The notes: generated by a model not told the origin, from the letters alone. Shown: positions 18,871-31,380, counted from the stretch's first letter. The stretch is DNA of 64,000 nt from Erwinia aphidicola (GCF_024169515.1 NZ_JAMKCQ010000001.1:1178001-1242000), one strand, 5' to 3'. A program made the numbers and translations.

Positions 18871-20205
18871 TTAAACCGCTTTTACCGCGTCGGCAATGCG
18901 GTGCGCCAGCGCGGTGACCTGCGCTTCGTCCTCGCCTTCCACCATCACGCGGATCAGCGGTTCGGTGCCGGATTTACGTAGCAGCACGCGGCCACGGCCT
19001 TTCAGCTCGGCCTCCACTTCTGCCGTGACGGCTTTCACCGTGGCATCTTCCAGAGGATCGTGGCTACCGCTAAAGCGTACATTGACCAGAATCTGCGGCA
19101 GCAGTTTCATGCCGCTGCACAGGTCATGCAGGCTCATATGGTTACGCACCATCGCGGTCAGCACCTGCAGGCCGGCCACAATACCGTCACCGGTGGTGGT
19201 TTTGTCCAGCAGAATGACGTGCCCGGAATTTTCAGCGCCAAGACGCCAGCCCTTCTCTTTCAGCTTCTCCAGTACGTAACGGTCGCCGACCTTGGCACGC
19301 GCAAACGGAATACCAAGCTGCTTCAGCGCCAGCTCCAGGCCCATATTGCTCATCAGCGTACCCACCACGCCGCCGCGCAGCTGGCCCTGACGCAGACCTT
19401 CGCGCGCGATCAGATAGAGGATCTGGTCGCCATCCACTTTTTGACCAAGGTGGTCAACCATCATGATGCGGTCGCCGTCACCGTCGTAGGCCAGACCCAC
19501 GTCAGCTTTCTCTGCCAGCACCCGCTCCTGCAACAGACGCAGGTCGGTCGCACCGCACTCTTTGTTAATGTTCATGCCGTCCGGCTGCACGCCGATAGCA
19601 ATCACCGTCGCACCCAGTTCACGCAGCACGTTAGGGGCGATGTGATAGGTGGCACCGTTAGCGCAGTCGACCACAATTTTCAGGCCGTTCAGGCTCAGTT
19701 CGCTCGGGAAAGTTCCTTTGCAGAACTCAATGTAGCGCCCGGCAGCATCGACAATACGACTGGCTCTACCCAGCGCGGCGGACTCGACGCAGGTGATCGG
19801 CTTTTCCATCTCGGCTTCAATCGCCTCTTCCACGTCGTCCGGCAGCTTGGTGCCCTCGGTGGAGAAGAATTTAATGCCGTTATCGTCGAACGGGTTATGC
19901 GAGGCGGAAATCACAATCCCAGCCTCAGCACGGAAAGTACGGGTCAGATAAGCAACCGCAGGGGTCGGCATCGGGCCGGTAAATGCCGCAGAGAGTCCGG
20001 CTGCGGCAAGGCCTGCTTCCAGCGCGGATTCCAGCATGTAGCCAGAAATACGCGTGTCTTTACCAATGATGATTTTCTTCGAGCCGTGGCGCGCCAGCAC
20101 CTTGCCTGCAGCAAAACCCAATTTCAGCACAAAATCAGGCGTGATTGGCGATTCACCCACTTTGCCGCGGATGCCGTCGGTACCAAAATACTTGCGGTTA
20201 CTCAT
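18871..20205 (-). CDS. glmM: GlmM, phosphoglucosamine mutase
   Basis: Converts glucosamine-6-phosphate to glucosamine-1-phosphate for UDP-GlcNAc, needed for peptidoglycan and LPS. 444 residues, full length. The phosphoserine loop [15 protein letters not shown] (active Ser about 102), metal loop [13 protein letters not shown] (about 240), sugar loop GAENSGHVI and phosphate loop [15 protein letters not shown] are all visible. Four bases downstream of folP on the same strand, so the two probably form one operon. Confidence 0.98.
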   Translation of the reverse strand: MSNRKYFGTDGIRGKVGESPITPDFVLKLGFAAGKVLARHGSKKIIIGKDTRISGYMLESALEAGLAAAGLSAAFTGPMPTPAVAYLTRTFRAEAGIVISASHNPFDDNGIKFFSTEGTKLPDDVEEAIEAEMEKPITCVESAALGRASRIVDAAGRYIEFCKGTFPSELSLNGLKIVVDCANGATYHIAPNVLRELGATVIAIGVQPDGMNINKECGATDLRLLQERVLAEKADVGLAYDGDGDRIMMVDHLGQKVDGDQILYLIAREGLRQGQLRGGVVGTLMSNMGLELALKQLGIPFARAKVGDRYVLEKLKEKGWRLGAENSGHVILLDKTTTGDGIVAGLQVLTAMVRNHMSLHDLCSGMKLLPQILVNVRFSGSHDPLEDATVKAVTAEVEAELKGRGRVLLRKSGTEPLIRVMVEGEDEAQVTALAHRIADAVKAV

Positions 20206-20209
20206 AGTG

Positions 20210-21046
20210 TTATTCTTCCCTTGCGGACTGTGTAGCTTCGACGACGCGCATCGCTTCTACGGTTTCTTTCACATCGTGTACGCGCAAAATATGGGCGCCC
20301 TGCATTGCCGCAATCACCGCGCAGGCCAGGCTGCCGGTCAGGCGCTGCGAAGGGCCTACATTGAGTAACTGTCCAATCATACTTTTGCGCGACATGCCGA
20401 CTAACAGCGGCAGCCCAAAGCGATGATAATCGGCCAGATGCGCCAGTAACTGATAGTTGTGCGACAGATTCTTACCGAAACCGAAACCCGGGTCGAGTAG
20501 CAACTGCGATTTTTTGATCCCGGCCGCTTCGCAACGGGCGATATGTTCAACAAAGAACTGATCCACATCGCGCAGAACATCGTGGTATTGCGGCGACTGC
20601 TGCATGGTTTTCGGCTCACCCTGCATATGCATCAGGCACACCGGCAGCCCGGTCTCTGCCGCCGCGGCCAGCGCGCCCGGCTCCTGCAGGGAGCGGATAT
20701 CGTTGATGATATGGGCGCCAACGCGCGCCGATTCGCGGATCACCTCGGGCTTAGACGTATCCACAGAGATCCACACTTCAAAGCGCTGAGCGATAGCCTC
20801 AACCACCGGAATAACACGCTCCAGCTCCTGCTCCACGCTAACGTCAGCAGCGCCCGGGCGGGTTGATTCCCCCCCCACATCAATAATGGTCGCACCGGCG
20901 TTGATCATCTCATTGGCATGGGTCAGTGCCTGAATCAATTCGTTATGTTTGCCGCCATCAGAAAAAGAGTCGGGGGTGACGTTCAGAATCCCCATAACGT
21001 GAGGATGAGAAAGGTCGAGCACGGAATCTCTGGCGTACAGCTTCAT
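20210..21046 (-). CDS. folP: FolP, dihydropteroate synthase
   Basis: Joins p-aminobenzoate to 6-hydroxymethyl-dihydropterin pyrophosphate in folate synthesis; the sulfonamide target. 278-residue TIM barrel. Signatures are [15 protein letters not shown] near the N-terminus, [33 protein letters not shown] and the C-terminal [14 protein letters not shown] segment ([10 protein letters not shown]). Located between ftsH and glmM as in E. coli, after the ftsH terminator. Confidence 0.98.
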   Translation of the reverse strand: MKLYARDSVLDLSHPHVMGILNVTPDSFSDGGKHNELIQALTHANEMINAGATIIDVGGESTRPGAADVSVEQELERVIPVVEAIAQRFEVWISVDTSKPEVIRESARVGAHIINDIRSLQEPGALAAAAETGLPVCLMHMQGEPKTMQQSPQYHDVLRDVDQFFVEHIARCEAAGIKKSQLLLDPGFGFGKNLSHNYQLLAHLADYHRFGLPLLVGMSRKSMIGQLLNVGPSQRLTGSLACAVIAAMQGAHILRVHDVKETVEAMRVVEATQSAREE

Positions 21047-21069
21047 GACGAATGGTCTCCGGTTAACAA

Positions 21070-21149
21070 GTCTATATCCGTCATACTTGAAGCTGCATCT
21101 GTGTTGGCTGCGTTTGCTCGCCTTGATGCAGTTCCAATTATTTGGGATA
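21070..21149. repeat. Partial copy of an intergenic repeat
   Basis: The stretch starting CCGTCATACTTGAAGCTGCA and containing TTGGCTGCG and TTGCTCGCCTTGATGCAG resembles a short dispersed repeat I know from intergenic regions of Erwinia, Serratia and Yersinia relatives. It lies between folP and the ftsH terminator. The match is from memory. Confidence 0.4.
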
Positions 21150-21150
21150 T

Positions 21151-21178
21151 AAAAAAACCCCGGTCAGCGCCGGGGTTT
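21151..21178 (-). terminator. ftsH terminator
   Basis: On the minus strand ACCCCGGCG-CTGA-CCGGGGT is followed by seven T. It lies about 28 bases after the ftsH stop codon, before folP. Confidence 0.85.
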
Positions 21179-21205
21179 CGATTATAACAGCTTACTGCGG
21201 CAAAA

Positions 21206-23140
21206 TTACTTGTCGCCGAACTGCTCTGACATGGTGTTACCTGGGTTTGGCGTACGCGGTTCATCGACCGGACGCGGCGCCTTAGGCGTGCCGTTGTTGT
21301 CTGAGCTGTTGCTGCTACCAGAGTCTTCCCAACCCGCTGGCGGACGCACTTCGCGGCGTGCCATCAGGTCGTCGATCTGTGGAGCATCAATGGTTTCATA
21401 CTTCATCAGCGCGTCTTTCATCGCGTGAAGGATGTCCATGTTCTCACCAAGCAGGACACGGGCACGCTTGTAGTTCACTTCTACCAGTGACTTAACTTCC
21501 TGGTCGATGATACGCGCGGTTTCGTCAGACATATGCTTAGCTTTCGCCACGGAGCGGCCGAGGAACACCTCGCCATCTTCTTCTGCATACAGCAACGGAC
21601 CGAGTTTCTCAGAGAAGCCCCACTGCGTAACCATGTTACGTGCGATCGAAGTAGCGACTTTAATGTCGTTCGACGCGCCGGTAGAAACATGTTCCACACC
21701 GTAGATAATCTCTTCCGCCAGACGGCCGCCGTACAGGGTGGAGATCTGACTTTCCAGTTTCTGACGGCTGGCGCTGATGGCGTCGCCTTCAGGCAGGAAG
21801 AAGGTCACACCCAGAGCGCGTCCACGTGGAATAATCGTCACTTTATGTACCGGGTCATGCTCAGGAACCAGACGGCCGATGATGGCATGGCCTGCTTCGT
21901 GATACGCGGTAGACTCTTTCTGTGCTTCGGTCATCACCATGGAGCGACGTTCCGCACCCATCATGATTTTGTCTTTGGCTTTTTCAAACTCTACCATCGA
22001 CACCACACGCTTGTTACCACGTGCCGCGAACAGAGCAGCTTCGTTGACCAGGTTAGCCAGGTCAGCACCGGAGAAGCCAGGCGTACCGCGCGCAATGATT
22101 GCCGCATCGATATCCGTCGCCAGCGGTACACGGCGCATATGCACTTTCAGGATCTGCTCACGTCCGCGAACATCCGGCAGACCAACGACAACCTGACGGT
22201 CAAAACGGCCCGGACGCAGCAGCGCAGGGTCGAGTACGTCAGGACGGTTAGTTGCGGCGATAACGATGATGCCTTCATTGCCTTCGAAGCCGTCCATCTC
22301 AACCAGCATCTGGTTCAACGTCTGCTCACGCTCATCGTGACCACCACCTAAACCGGCACCGCGCTGACGGCCAACGGCATCGATCTCATCGATAAAGATG
22401 ATGCACGGCGCGGCTTTCTTAGCCTGTTCGAACATGTCGCGCACACGAGATGCACCCACACCAACAAACATTTCAACGAAGTCAGAACCGGAAATGGTAA
22501 AGAAAGGCACTTTTGCTTCACCGGCAATCGCTTTTGCCAGCAGGGTTTTACCGGTACCCGGAGGACCGACCATCAGCACGCCTTTCGGAATTTTACCGCC
22601 GAGTTTCTGGAAGCGGCTTGGCTCGCGCAGGTATTCAACCAGCTCGCTCACTTCCTCTTTAGCTTCGTCACAACCGGCAACATCGCCAAAGGTTGTTTTG
22701 ATTTGATCTTCTGTCAGCATGCGGGCCTTGCTCTTGCCGAAGGACATCGCGCCCTTTCCGCCGCCGCCCTGCATCTGACGCATAAAGAAGATCCAGACAC
22801 CGATAAGAAGCAGCATAGGGAACCAGGAAATGAAGATTGAAGCCAGCAGGCTCGGCTCTTCTGGTGGTTCACCCACTACTTTTACATTTTTAGTCAACAG
22901 GTTATCGAGTAACTTGGGGTCGTTGACGGGGATGTAGGTCGTATATCGATTACTGTCTTTTTTGGTTACGTTAATCTCACGCCCGTTAATACGTGCCTCG
23001 CGGACCTGATCCTGGTTCACTTCAGACAGGAAGGTTGAATAATCAACCCTACGGCCATTCGACTCGCTGGGCCCAAAGCTCTGGAATACAGACATCAGCA
23101 CGACTGCGATGACTAACCAAAGAATTAGGTTTTTCGCCAT
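21206..23140 (-). CDS. ftsH: FtsH, ATP-dependent zinc metalloprotease
   Basis: Essential inner-membrane AAA+ protease that degrades sigma-32, LpxC and misassembled membrane proteins. 644 residues: two membrane helices (about 5-22 and 100-120) around a periplasmic domain, AAA module with Walker A GPPGTGKT (about 192-199), Walker B IIFIDEID and the SRH arginines, then the zinc site HEAGH (about 414-418). The C-terminal tail ends EQFGDK. ATG at 23140 (MAKNLILW) matches E. coli; an upstream in-frame ATG at 23149 would add three residues. It follows rlmE, probably under the heat-shock promoter upstream of rlmE. Confidence 0.98.
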   Translation of the reverse strand: MAKNLILWLVIAVVLMSVFQSFGPSESNGRRVDYSTFLSEVNQDQVREARINGREINVTKKDSNRYTTYIPVNDPKLLDNLLTKNVKVVGEPPEEPSLLASIFISWFPMLLLIGVWIFFMRQMQGGGGKGAMSFGKSKARMLTEDQIKTTFGDVAGCDEAKEEVSELVEYLREPSRFQKLGGKIPKGVLMVGPPGTGKTLLAKAIAGEAKVPFFTISGSDFVEMFVGVGASRVRDMFEQAKKAAPCIIFIDEIDAVGRQRGAGLGGGHDEREQTLNQMLVEMDGFEGNEGIIVIAATNRPDVLDPALLRPGRFDRQVVVGLPDVRGREQILKVHMRRVPLATDIDAAIIARGTPGFSGADLANLVNEAALFAARGNKRVVSMVEFEKAKDKIMMGAERRSMVMTEAQKESTAYHEAGHAIIGRLVPEHDPVHKVTIIPRGRALGVTFFLPEGDAISASRQKLESQISTLYGGRLAEEIIYGVEHVSTGASNDIKVATSIARNMVTQWGFSEKLGPLLYAEEDGEVFLGRSVAKAKHMSDETARIIDQEVKSLVEVNYKRARVLLGENMDILHAMKDALMKYETIDAPQIDDLMARREVRPPAGWEDSGSSNSSDNNGTPKAPRPVDEPRTPNPGNTMSEQFGDK

Positions 23141-23242
23141 GTCACTCAAGGGATTAACCTCATATTACAACTGTGTTAACAGACAGCGTAGGGTACTATA
23201 TATCCGTCATATCTGGAATCGCTGTGATCCCGGCTATTAGGG

Positions 23243-23872
23243 TTATAGTTTGCGCCCTGTCGCTACAATGTACACTTCACGCGAACGAGAGCGTGAAGCG
23301 TCCGGCTTACGAATTTTTACTTTCGTAAACAGGGAGCGAATTTCCCGCAGGTATTCTTCAAAGCCATCTCCCTGAAACACTTTCACTAAAAAACTGCCGC
23401 CAGGTGCCAGAACATCACGGCACATCTCTAACGCCAGCTCACATAAATACATCGAGCGGGGAATATCAACTGCAGGGGTACCCGTCATGTTTGGTGCCAT
23501 ATCTGACATCACAACCTGAACTTTGGTATCCCCTACGCGATCCAGCAGGGCTTTCAATACCAGTTCATCACGAAAATCGCCCTGAAGGAAATCGACACCA
23601 ACGATGGGATCCATTGGCAGGATATCACAGGCGATGACGCGCCCCTTTGACCCAATCTGCGTTACCACATATTGCGACCAGCCGCCTGGCGCCGCGCCGA
23701 GGTCAACCACGGTCATACCAGGTTTGAAAAGCTTGTCGCCTTGCTGTATTTCATCAAGTTTAAACCAGGCGCGCGAGCGCAACCCTTTTTTCTGTGCCTG
23801 AAGCACATATTTATCGCTAAAGTGTTCCTGTAGCCAGCGGCTGGAACTGGCCGAACGCTTTTTACCAGTCAT
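23243..23872 (-). CDS. rlmE: RlmE (FtsJ/RrmJ), 23S rRNA 2'-O-methyltransferase
   Basis: Heat-shock enzyme that methylates the ribose of U2552 in 23S rRNA in 50S subunits, using S-adenosylmethionine. 209 residues. The SAM-binding motif [12 protein letters not shown] is near residue 57, [11 protein letters not shown] near 122 (catalytic Asp), [10 protein letters not shown] near 160 (Lys), and the C-terminal [10 protein letters not shown] carries the last tetrad residue (Glu). Divergent from yhbY and upstream of ftsH, as in E. coli. Confidence 0.97.
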   Translation of the reverse strand: MTGKKRSASSSRWLQEHFSDKYVLQAQKKGLRSRAWFKLDEIQQGDKLFKPGMTVVDLGAAPGGWSQYVVTQIGSKGRVIACDILPMDPIVGVDFLQGDFRDELVLKALLDRVGDTKVQVVMSDMAPNMTGTPAVDIPRSMYLCELALEMCRDVLAPGGSFLVKVFQGDGFEEYLREIRSLFTKVKIRKPDASRSRSREVYIVATGRKL

Positions 23873-23949
23873 ACAATTTCCAACTATGATTCGTTGTTCG
23901 CGATAAATAAACCGCGCAAATCAGCTCTGCCGATTTGGTGATACACCAG

Positions 23950-23977
23950 AGATGGCGGTAGAATGACCCGTTTTCAA
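23950..23977 (-). promoter_or_regulatory. Candidate sigma-32 (heat-shock) promoter of rlmE-ftsH
   Basis: On the minus strand TTGAAA (23977-23972) and CCGCCATCT (23958-23950) are 13 bases apart, close to the sigma-32 consensus CTTGAAA / CCCCATNT. The E. coli rlmE-ftsH operon is heat-inducible, which fits. The predicted mRNA start is about 70 bases upstream of the rlmE ATG. Confidence 0.55.
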
Positions 23978-24000
23978 TCCCAATGTAAGTAAAAAATACG

Positions 24001-24294
24001 ATGAATCTGAGTACCAAACAAAAACAGCACCTGAAAGGCCTGGCCCATCCTCTGAAGCCCGTTGTCATGCTGGGCAACAATGGTTTGACCGAAGGGGTGC
24101 TGGCCGAGATCGAACAAGCACTTGAGCACCATGAACTTATCAAGGTGAAAATCGCCACAGAAGATCGTGAGACGAAAGCCCTGGTAGTGGAAGCTATCGT
24201 GCGCGAAACACGTGCAGTTAACGTGCAGGTCATCGGCAAGACGCTGGTGCTGTACCGTCCAACGAAGGAACGCAAGATCTCCATTCCGCGCTGA
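24001..24294 (+). CDS. yhbY: YhbY, CRM-domain ribosome assembly factor
   Basis: 97-residue single CRM (chloroplast RNA splicing and ribosome maturation) domain protein that associates with pre-50S particles. The conserved GxxG-type loop GNNGLTEGV (about 23-31) and the basic N-terminus NLSTKQKQHLKGLAH are present. It is transcribed divergently from rlmE and is followed by a terminator shared with the convergent greA. Confidence 0.96.
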   Translation: MNLSTKQKQHLKGLAHPLKPVVMLGNNGLTEGVLAEIEQALEHHELIKVKIATEDRETKALVVEAIVRETRAVNVQVIGKTLVLYRPTKERKISIPR

Positions 24295-24371
24295 GGAGTC
24301 GGCCGTTTTTCGTCACGGCCCGTCCATACTAAGCTCAGGTCTGGAGAAAGTGCCATGCTCCTGATTCTGAT

Positions 24372-24396
24372 AAAAGGCCGCGATGCGGCCTTTTTC
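24372..24396. terminator. Terminator between yhbY and greA
   Basis: The stem AAAGGCCGC / GCGGCCTTT with loop GAT is followed on the plus strand by a T-run and preceded by AAAA, so it can serve yhbY and, more weakly, the convergent greA. Confidence 0.8.
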
Positions 24397-24424
24397 TTAT
24401 CTTTACAAAACCTTCAGAGAATAA

Positions 24425-24907
24425 TTAAAGATACTCTACTTTCAGGATTTCGTATTCGACATCGCCGCCGGGGGTTTTGACAATGGTAACGTCATCAACG
24501 ACTTTACCAATCAAACCGCGCGCCATCGGAGAGTTCACTGAAATCAGGTTCTTTTTAAAATCGGCTTCATCATCGCCCACAATGCGGTAGGTCGACTCTT
24601 CGTCCGTTTCGACATTCAGCACGGTAACGGTGGTGCCAAAAATCACGCGGCCGTTCGCATTGCCGGCCATTTTTGTGACATCGATCACCTGAGCATTGGA
24701 AAGCTTGGCTTCGATTTCCTGAATACGGCCTTCACAGAACCCCTGCTCCTCACGGGCAGCATGGTATTCCGCATTTTCTTTTAAGTCGCCGTGTTCCCTT
24801 GCATCCGCAATTGAGGCAATAATTCTTGGGCGTTTTACGGTTTTCAGCTCTTCCAGCTCTTCGCGCAATTTTTCCGCGCCCTTTAACGTCATCGGAATCT
24901 GATTCAT
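24425..24907 (-). CDS. greA: GreA, transcript cleavage elongation factor
   Basis: Rescues backtracked RNA polymerase by stimulating cleavage of the 3' end of the RNA. 160 residues. The N-terminal coiled coil (1-75) carries the catalytic acidic tip in [16 protein letters not shown] (Asp/Glu about 41 and 44). The C-terminal FKBP-like domain contains [11 protein letters not shown] and ends LKVEYL. Two residues longer than E. coli GreA because of the insertion near KMAGNANGR (about 80). Divergent from dacB, with a leader hairpin upstream. Confidence 0.98.
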   Translation of the reverse strand: MNQIPMTLKGAEKLREELEELKTVKRPRIIASIADAREHGDLKENAEYHAAREEQGFCEGRIQEIEAKLSNAQVIDVTKMAGNANGRVIFGTTVTVLNVETDEESTYRIVGDDEADFKKNLISVNSPMARGLIGKVVDDVTIVKTPGGDVEYEILKVEYL

Positions 24908-25010
24908 CTCAATACCTCGTAAAATCTGTCCTGTTCAATGTGTCGTCGTCCTGACGCATGGCATGCAGGAAAGGCGTCCCGCGGCGCTTATTACTGATTT
25001 AAAACGAAAG

Positions 25011-25045
25011 AAGCCTGACCCGGAGCAGTTTCCAGGGTCTGGCTT
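25011..25045 (-). ncRNA. greA leader hairpin (GraL-like attenuator)
   Basis: On the minus strand AAGCCAGACCC and GGGTCAGGCTT pair with one mismatch around a 13-base loop, then CTTTCGTTTT follows. It lies about 105 bases upstream of the greA ATG. In E. coli premature termination in the greA leader makes the small RNA array GraL; this hairpin is in the equivalent place. The equivalence is inferred from position and shape only. Confidence 0.45.
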
Positions 25046-25156
25046 ATTTTGCAATTTGATACGTATTTTACCCCAGAGTTCCTCAAGGGTCATCGTTTAC
25101 TTTCCACCACGATGCACCGTAGTATGACAGCATCACCTGTCAGTTACCGCGAGATT

Positions 25157-26590
25157 ATGCGATTTTCACGAATTGTCACCGGCATTAGCTGCGCATTTAT
25201 GCTGCAAGCGCAGGCAGCCCCCGTCGAAGACTACACCCAATACTTACCCGACGGCGCGAACCTGGCGCTGATTGTGCAGAAAATTGGCGCTGCGTCGCCC
25301 TCGATTGATTATCACAGCCAGCAGATGGCGCTGCCGGCCAGTACCATGAAAGTGATCACCGCGCTGGCGGCACTGTTACAGCTTGGTCCTGATTACCGTT
25401 TTCACACCCAGCTCGAAAGCAAAGGCAGCCTGAGCGGCGATACGCTGCGTGGCGATCTCGTAGCACGCTTCGGCGGTGACCCGACGCTGACGCGTCAGGA
25501 CCTGCGCAATATGGTGGCGGCGCTGAAGAAACAGGGCGTGCAGCATATTGACGGCAACCTGGTGATCGACACCTCGGTGTTCGCCAGCCACGACAAAGCC
25601 CCCGGCTGGCCGTGGAATGATATGACCCAGTGCTTTAGTGCTCCGCCTGGCGCCGCTATCGTTGACCGTAACTGCTTCTCGGTGTCGCTGTACAGCGCGC
25701 CGAATCCGGGAGAAAAAGCCTTTATCCGCGTGGCTTCCTGGTATCCGGTCAATATGTTCAGCGAAGTGCGCACTCTGGCAAAAGGGTCACCGGATGCGCA
25801 GTATTGCGAGCTGGACGTGGTCCCCGGTGAGCTGAACCGCTTTACGCTCACCGGCTGCCTGACGCAGCGCAGTGAGCCGCTGCCGCTGGCGTTCGCGATA
25901 CAGGATGGAGCGAGCTATGCGGGTGCTATCCTCAAATCCGAACTTCAGAGCGCCGGTATCGACTATACCGGGCATCTGGTGCGCCAGACGCAGGTGACGC
26001 AAACCGGTACCGTACTGGCCGCGACGCAGTCGGCTCCGCTGCACGATCTGCTGAAGATCATGCTGAAAAAATCCGACAATATGATCGCTGATACGGTGTT
26101 CCGCACCATCGGTCATGAGCGCTTCGGCGTGCCGGGCACATGGCGAGCAGGCTCGGATGCCGTACGTCAGATCCTGCGTCAGAAAGCCAATATCGATCTC
26201 GGTAACAGCATTCAGGTCGACGGTTCCGGCCTGTCGCGCCACGATCTGATTTCGCCTGCGACAATGATGCAGGTGCTGCAGTACATTGCGCAGAACGATC
26301 AGCAGCTAAACTATATTTCTATGCTGCCGCTGGCGGGTTATGACGGAACCTTACGCTATCGCGGCGGTCTTCATGAAGCCGGCGTGGATGGCAAAGTGTC
26401 CGCCAAAACGGGTTCGTTGCAGGGTGTTTACAACCTGGCCGGCTTTATGACCACCGCCAGCGGACAGCGCGTGGCTTTTGTCCAGTATCTGTCTGGTTAC
26501 GCCGTACCACCTGAGGATCAGCGTCAGCGCCGTATCCCACTGGTGCGCTTCGAAAGCCGTCTGTATAAAGACGTTTATCAGAACAACTGA
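25157..26590 (+). CDS. dacB: PBP4, D-alanyl-D-alanine carboxypeptidase/endopeptidase
   Basis: Periplasmic class C penicillin-binding protein that trims and cuts peptidoglycan cross-links. 477 residues, the same as E. coli. Signal peptide 1-20 (ending AQA|AP). Active-site motifs are SxxK in ASTMK (S62, K65), SDN in KKSDNMIAD, and KTG in SAKTGSLQG. ATG at 25157 (MRFSRIVTG) is chosen; an ORF open further upstream (25049) would bury the signal peptide. Divergent from greA and four bases ahead of the pmrA-like gene, suggesting co-transcription. Confidence 0.97.
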   Translation: MRFSRIVTGISCAFMLQAQAAPVEDYTQYLPDGANLALIVQKIGAASPSIDYHSQQMALPASTMKVITALAALLQLGPDYRFHTQLESKGSLSGDTLRGDLVARFGGDPTLTRQDLRNMVAALKKQGVQHIDGNLVIDTSVFASHDKAPGWPWNDMTQCFSAPPGAAIVDRNCFSVSLYSAPNPGEKAFIRVASWYPVNMFSEVRTLAKGSPDAQYCELDVVPGELNRFTLTGCLTQRSEPLPLAFAIQDGASYAGAILKSELQSAGIDYTGHLVRQTQVTQTGTVLAATQSAPLHDLLKIMLKKSDNMIADTVFRTIGHERFGVPGTWRAGSDAVRQILRQKANIDLGNSIQVDGSGLSRHDLISPATMMQVLQYIAQNDQQLNYISMLPLAGYDGTLRYRGGLHEAGVDGKVSAKTGSLQGVYNLAGFMTTASGQRVAFVQYLSGYAVPPEDQRQRRIPLVRFESRLYKDVYQNN

Positions 26591-26594
26591 GCCG

Positions 26595-27257
26595 ATGAAA
26601 ATACTGATCGTTGAAGATGATGTGCTGCTGCAGGAAGGATTATCCCTCGCCCTGACCGGTGAGGGATATGCGGTTGACTGTGCCGCCAACGCCCGCGAAG
26701 CGGTGGCCTTGCTGCAAAACGCTCAGTACAGTTTAATCGTGCTGGACCTTGGCCTGCCGGACCGGGACGGAGCCGACCTGCTGCGCCAGTGGCGCAAAGA
26801 GCAGGTTGACCTGCCGGTGCTGATCCTCACCGCACGCGATGCGTTAGAAGATCGCGTGGAGGGGCTGGATGCCGGCGCAGATGACTACCTGATCAAGCCG
26901 TTTGCGCTGGTTGAGCTGAAAGCGCGCGCCCGTGCACTGATCCGCCGCTACCAGGGTAAGAGCGATAACCTGCTGCAGCATGGTGACATTGCGCTCAATC
27001 TCTCCTCTCAGCAGGTGGGGGTTGAGGGCAAGCCGGTCGAAGTCACCCCGAAAGAGTTTGCCCTTCTGACCCGGCTATTAATGCGCATCGGTCAGACCGT
27101 ACATCGCGAAACCTTACAGCAGGATCTCTACAGCTGGCAGGATGATACCGGCTCCAACACCCTCGAGGTTCACATTCACAATCTGCGCCGCAAGCTGGGT
27201 AAGGATCGGATCAAAACGGTACGCGGCGTCGGCTATCGCCTGGAAGAGCGTGAATGA
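26595..27257 (+). CDS. pmrA: OmpR-family response regulator, PmrA/BasR type
   Basis: 220-residue response regulator. The receiver domain has the acidic pocket EDD (8-9) and phosphoacceptor D51 in VLDLGLPD, with conserved T/A and K in LILTARDAL and YLIKPF. The C-terminal winged helix (about 125-218) has the recognition segment LEVHIHNLRRKLG. E. coli BasR, as I remember it, is similar over the whole length, notably HIHNLRxKxGK. E. coli has basRS elsewhere, but several Enterobacterales carry the pair between dacB and obgE, as here. In relatives it controls LPS modification and polymyxin resistance; that role here is inferred. Confidence 0.85.
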   Translation: MKILIVEDDVLLQEGLSLALTGEGYAVDCAANAREAVALLQNAQYSLIVLDLGLPDRDGADLLRQWRKEQVDLPVLILTARDALEDRVEGLDAGADDYLIKPFALVELKARARALIRRYQGKSDNLLQHGDIALNLSSQQVGVEGKPVEVTPKEFALLTRLLMRIGQTVHRETLQQDLYSWQDDTGSNTLEVHIHNLRRKLGKDRIKTVRGVGYRLEERE

Positions 27258-28309
27258 ACAGTATGCGTCGGCGTTTGCTGATCATGCTGGCGCTGATCCT
27301 GCTCAGCTGCCAGCTGATGAGCGCGTTATGGCTGTGGCATGAGAGCCGTGAGCAGATCAGCTTTCTGGTCAACGAAACGCTCTCCGCCCATTCCCGCAAT
27401 GAGCACGTCGAAAATGAGATCCGCGAGGCGATTGCCTCACTGCTGCTCCCCTCTTTAGTGATGGTGTGCTTCACGCTGCTGCTCTCATTCTGGGCCATCA
27501 GCTGGATCATCCGCCCGCTGCGTTCGCTGCAAAAAAGCCTCACCGCCCGCTCTGCCGATAATCTCACCCCGCTGCCGCTGCATTCTGACATGGATGAAAT
27601 TGTCGCGGTTACCGGCGCGCTGAATCAGCTGCTGGGCCGCCTGGATCATCAGCTGCAGCAGGAAAGATTATTCACCGCCGACGCGGCGCATGAACTGCGC
27701 ACCCCGCTGGCGGGCCTGCGTCTGCATCTGGAACTGCTGGAGCAGGAAGGGGTAAAAAAAGGGCCAATGCTGGTTGAGCGCATCGATCAGCTGATGCACG
27801 TTATCGAACAGCTATTGATGCTGTCGCGTGCAGGCCACGCGCTGGCCAGCGGGCATTATCAGACGGTATCGTGGCAGGAGATCGTTGAACCATTGCGCGA
27901 AGAGATTAATGAACTGCTGGCCCTGCGTCAGCAGCAGCTGATCGTCAGCGGCGATCTGATGCTGACGGCTCAAGGCGACGCGGTATTGCTGCGTTTGATG
28001 CTACGCAACCTGTTGGAAAATGCCTCACGCTACAGCCCACCGGACAGCACCGTCACACTGAATATCACTGCCGGCAATGATGGCAGTGAAATCACCGTCA
28101 GCGATGAAGGCCCCGGCATCGAAGAAAGCGCAGTGCGCGAAGTGGTAAAAGCCTTCCGCCGGATGGACCAGCGCTATGGTGGCAGCGGCCTCGGGCTGAA
28201 TATCGTCCAGCGCATTATCCAGATTCACCACGGCAATTTTGACCTGGCCAACCGCACAGACCGCCAGGGATTGATCGCCACCTGCTGGCTACCTTACCAA
28301 CTCGGTTAA
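27254..28309 (+). CDS. pmrB: Sensor histidine kinase, PmrB/BasS type
   Basis: 351-residue membrane sensor kinase. Two membrane helices (about 8-28 and 62-84) bound a very short periplasmic loop of about 33 residues. A HAMP region follows (about 85-137), then the H-box DAAHELRTPLAGLRLHLE (H146), N-box LLENASRYS, and G-boxes DEGPGIEE and GGSGLGLNIV. The periplasmic loop has EIRE (55-58), an ExxE motif like the Fe(III)-binding motif of PmrB. The start overlaps the regulator stop by 4 bases (ATGA). Cognate partner of the upstream regulator. Confidence 0.87.
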   Translation: MNSMRRRLLIMLALILLSCQLMSALWLWHESREQISFLVNETLSAHSRNEHVENEIREAIASLLLPSLVMVCFTLLLSFWAISWIIRPLRSLQKSLTARSADNLTPLPLHSDMDEIVAVTGALNQLLGRLDHQLQQERLFTADAAHELRTPLAGLRLHLELLEQEGVKKGPMLVERIDQLMHVIEQLLMLSRAGHALASGHYQTVSWQEIVEPLREEINELLALRQQQLIVSGDLMLTAQGDAVLLRLMLRNLLENASRYSPPDSTVTLNITAGNDGSEITVSDEGPGIEESAVREVVKAFRRMDQRYGGSGLGLNIVQRIIQIHHGNFDLANRTDRQGLIATCWLPYQLG

Positions 28310-28408
28310 TCGCCGCCTTCCCCCAGTGGATAAAAAACGCCTGAGTCAGCGGGATCGGCCGTGCTGCATCTCCCGCCTGACCACCGCGATTATCGGTTAG
28401 CACCATGT

Positions 28409-28440
28409 AAAACGGGACGCCAGTGGCGTCCCGTTTTTTT
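28409..28440. terminator. Bidirectional terminator between pmrB and obgE
   Basis: ACGGGACGC / GCGTCCCGT with loop CAGTG is followed by seven T on the plus strand, with AAAA on the other side. It separates the convergent dacB-pmrAB and obgE transcripts. Confidence 0.88.
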
Positions 28441-28449
28441 TAGCGTGGA

Positions 28450-30620
<2,171 letters not shown>

Positions 30621-30641
30621 CGGTGTTCCCTGGCAGAATGT

Positions 30642-30674
30642 AAAAAGCCCCGCAGTCTAGTGCGGGGCTTTTCT
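30642..30674 (-). terminator. rplU-rpmA terminator
   Basis: On the minus strand AAAAGCCCCGCA-CTAGAC-TGCGGGGCTTTTT. Lies 52 bases after the rpmA stop, upstream of yhbE. Confidence 0.88.
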
Positions 30675-30725
30675 TTTCGTCGTCGCATAGAGCGGCATTT
30701 GCCACTCTGCGGCACGAAAACCTAA

Positions 30726-30986
<261 letters not shown>

Positions 30987-30998
30987 TCAGATCTCCTA

Positions 30999-31310
30999 TT
31001 AAGCGCTGATGCCAGTGATCTTCACATCAGTGAACCACTGACGGTGACCCTGCTGCTTACGGTAATGTTTACGACGACGGAACTTAACAATCTTGATTTT
31101 GTCGCCACGACCGTGAGCAACGATTTCCGCTTTAACCAGGCCACCAGAAACTAATGGTGCGCCGATCTGAACGTCTTCGCCGTTAGCAATCATCAGAACC
31201 TGGTCGAATTCAACAACTTCGCCGGTTGCGATGTCCAGCTTTTCCAGGCGAACGGTCTGACCTTCGCTTACTCGGTGTTGTTTACCACCACTTTGGAAAA
31301 CCGCGTACAT
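30999..31310 (-). CDS. rplU: 50S ribosomal protein L21
   Basis: 103 residues, full length, beginning [20 protein letters not shown] and ending with the signature [22 protein letters not shown] basic segment ([16 protein letters not shown]) and TGISA. First gene of the rplU-rpmA operon, divergent from ispB. Confidence 0.98.
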   Translation of the reverse strand: MYAVFQSGGKQHRVSEGQTVRLEKLDIATGEVVEFDQVLMIANGEDVQIGAPLVSGGLVKAEIVAHGRGDKIKIVKFRRRKHYRKQQGHRQWFTDVKITGISA

Positions 31311-31380
31311 ATAAACTCCGCTCTCGCGCTTGCCTTCTTTGATTTCGGGCTGCGCTATAAATATTCACAATAGGGCGCGA

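Noticed and set aside
25049..25156. Upstream start for dacB giving 513 residues
   Set aside because: The extra 36 residues cover the divergent promoter and leader region and precede a proper signal peptide.
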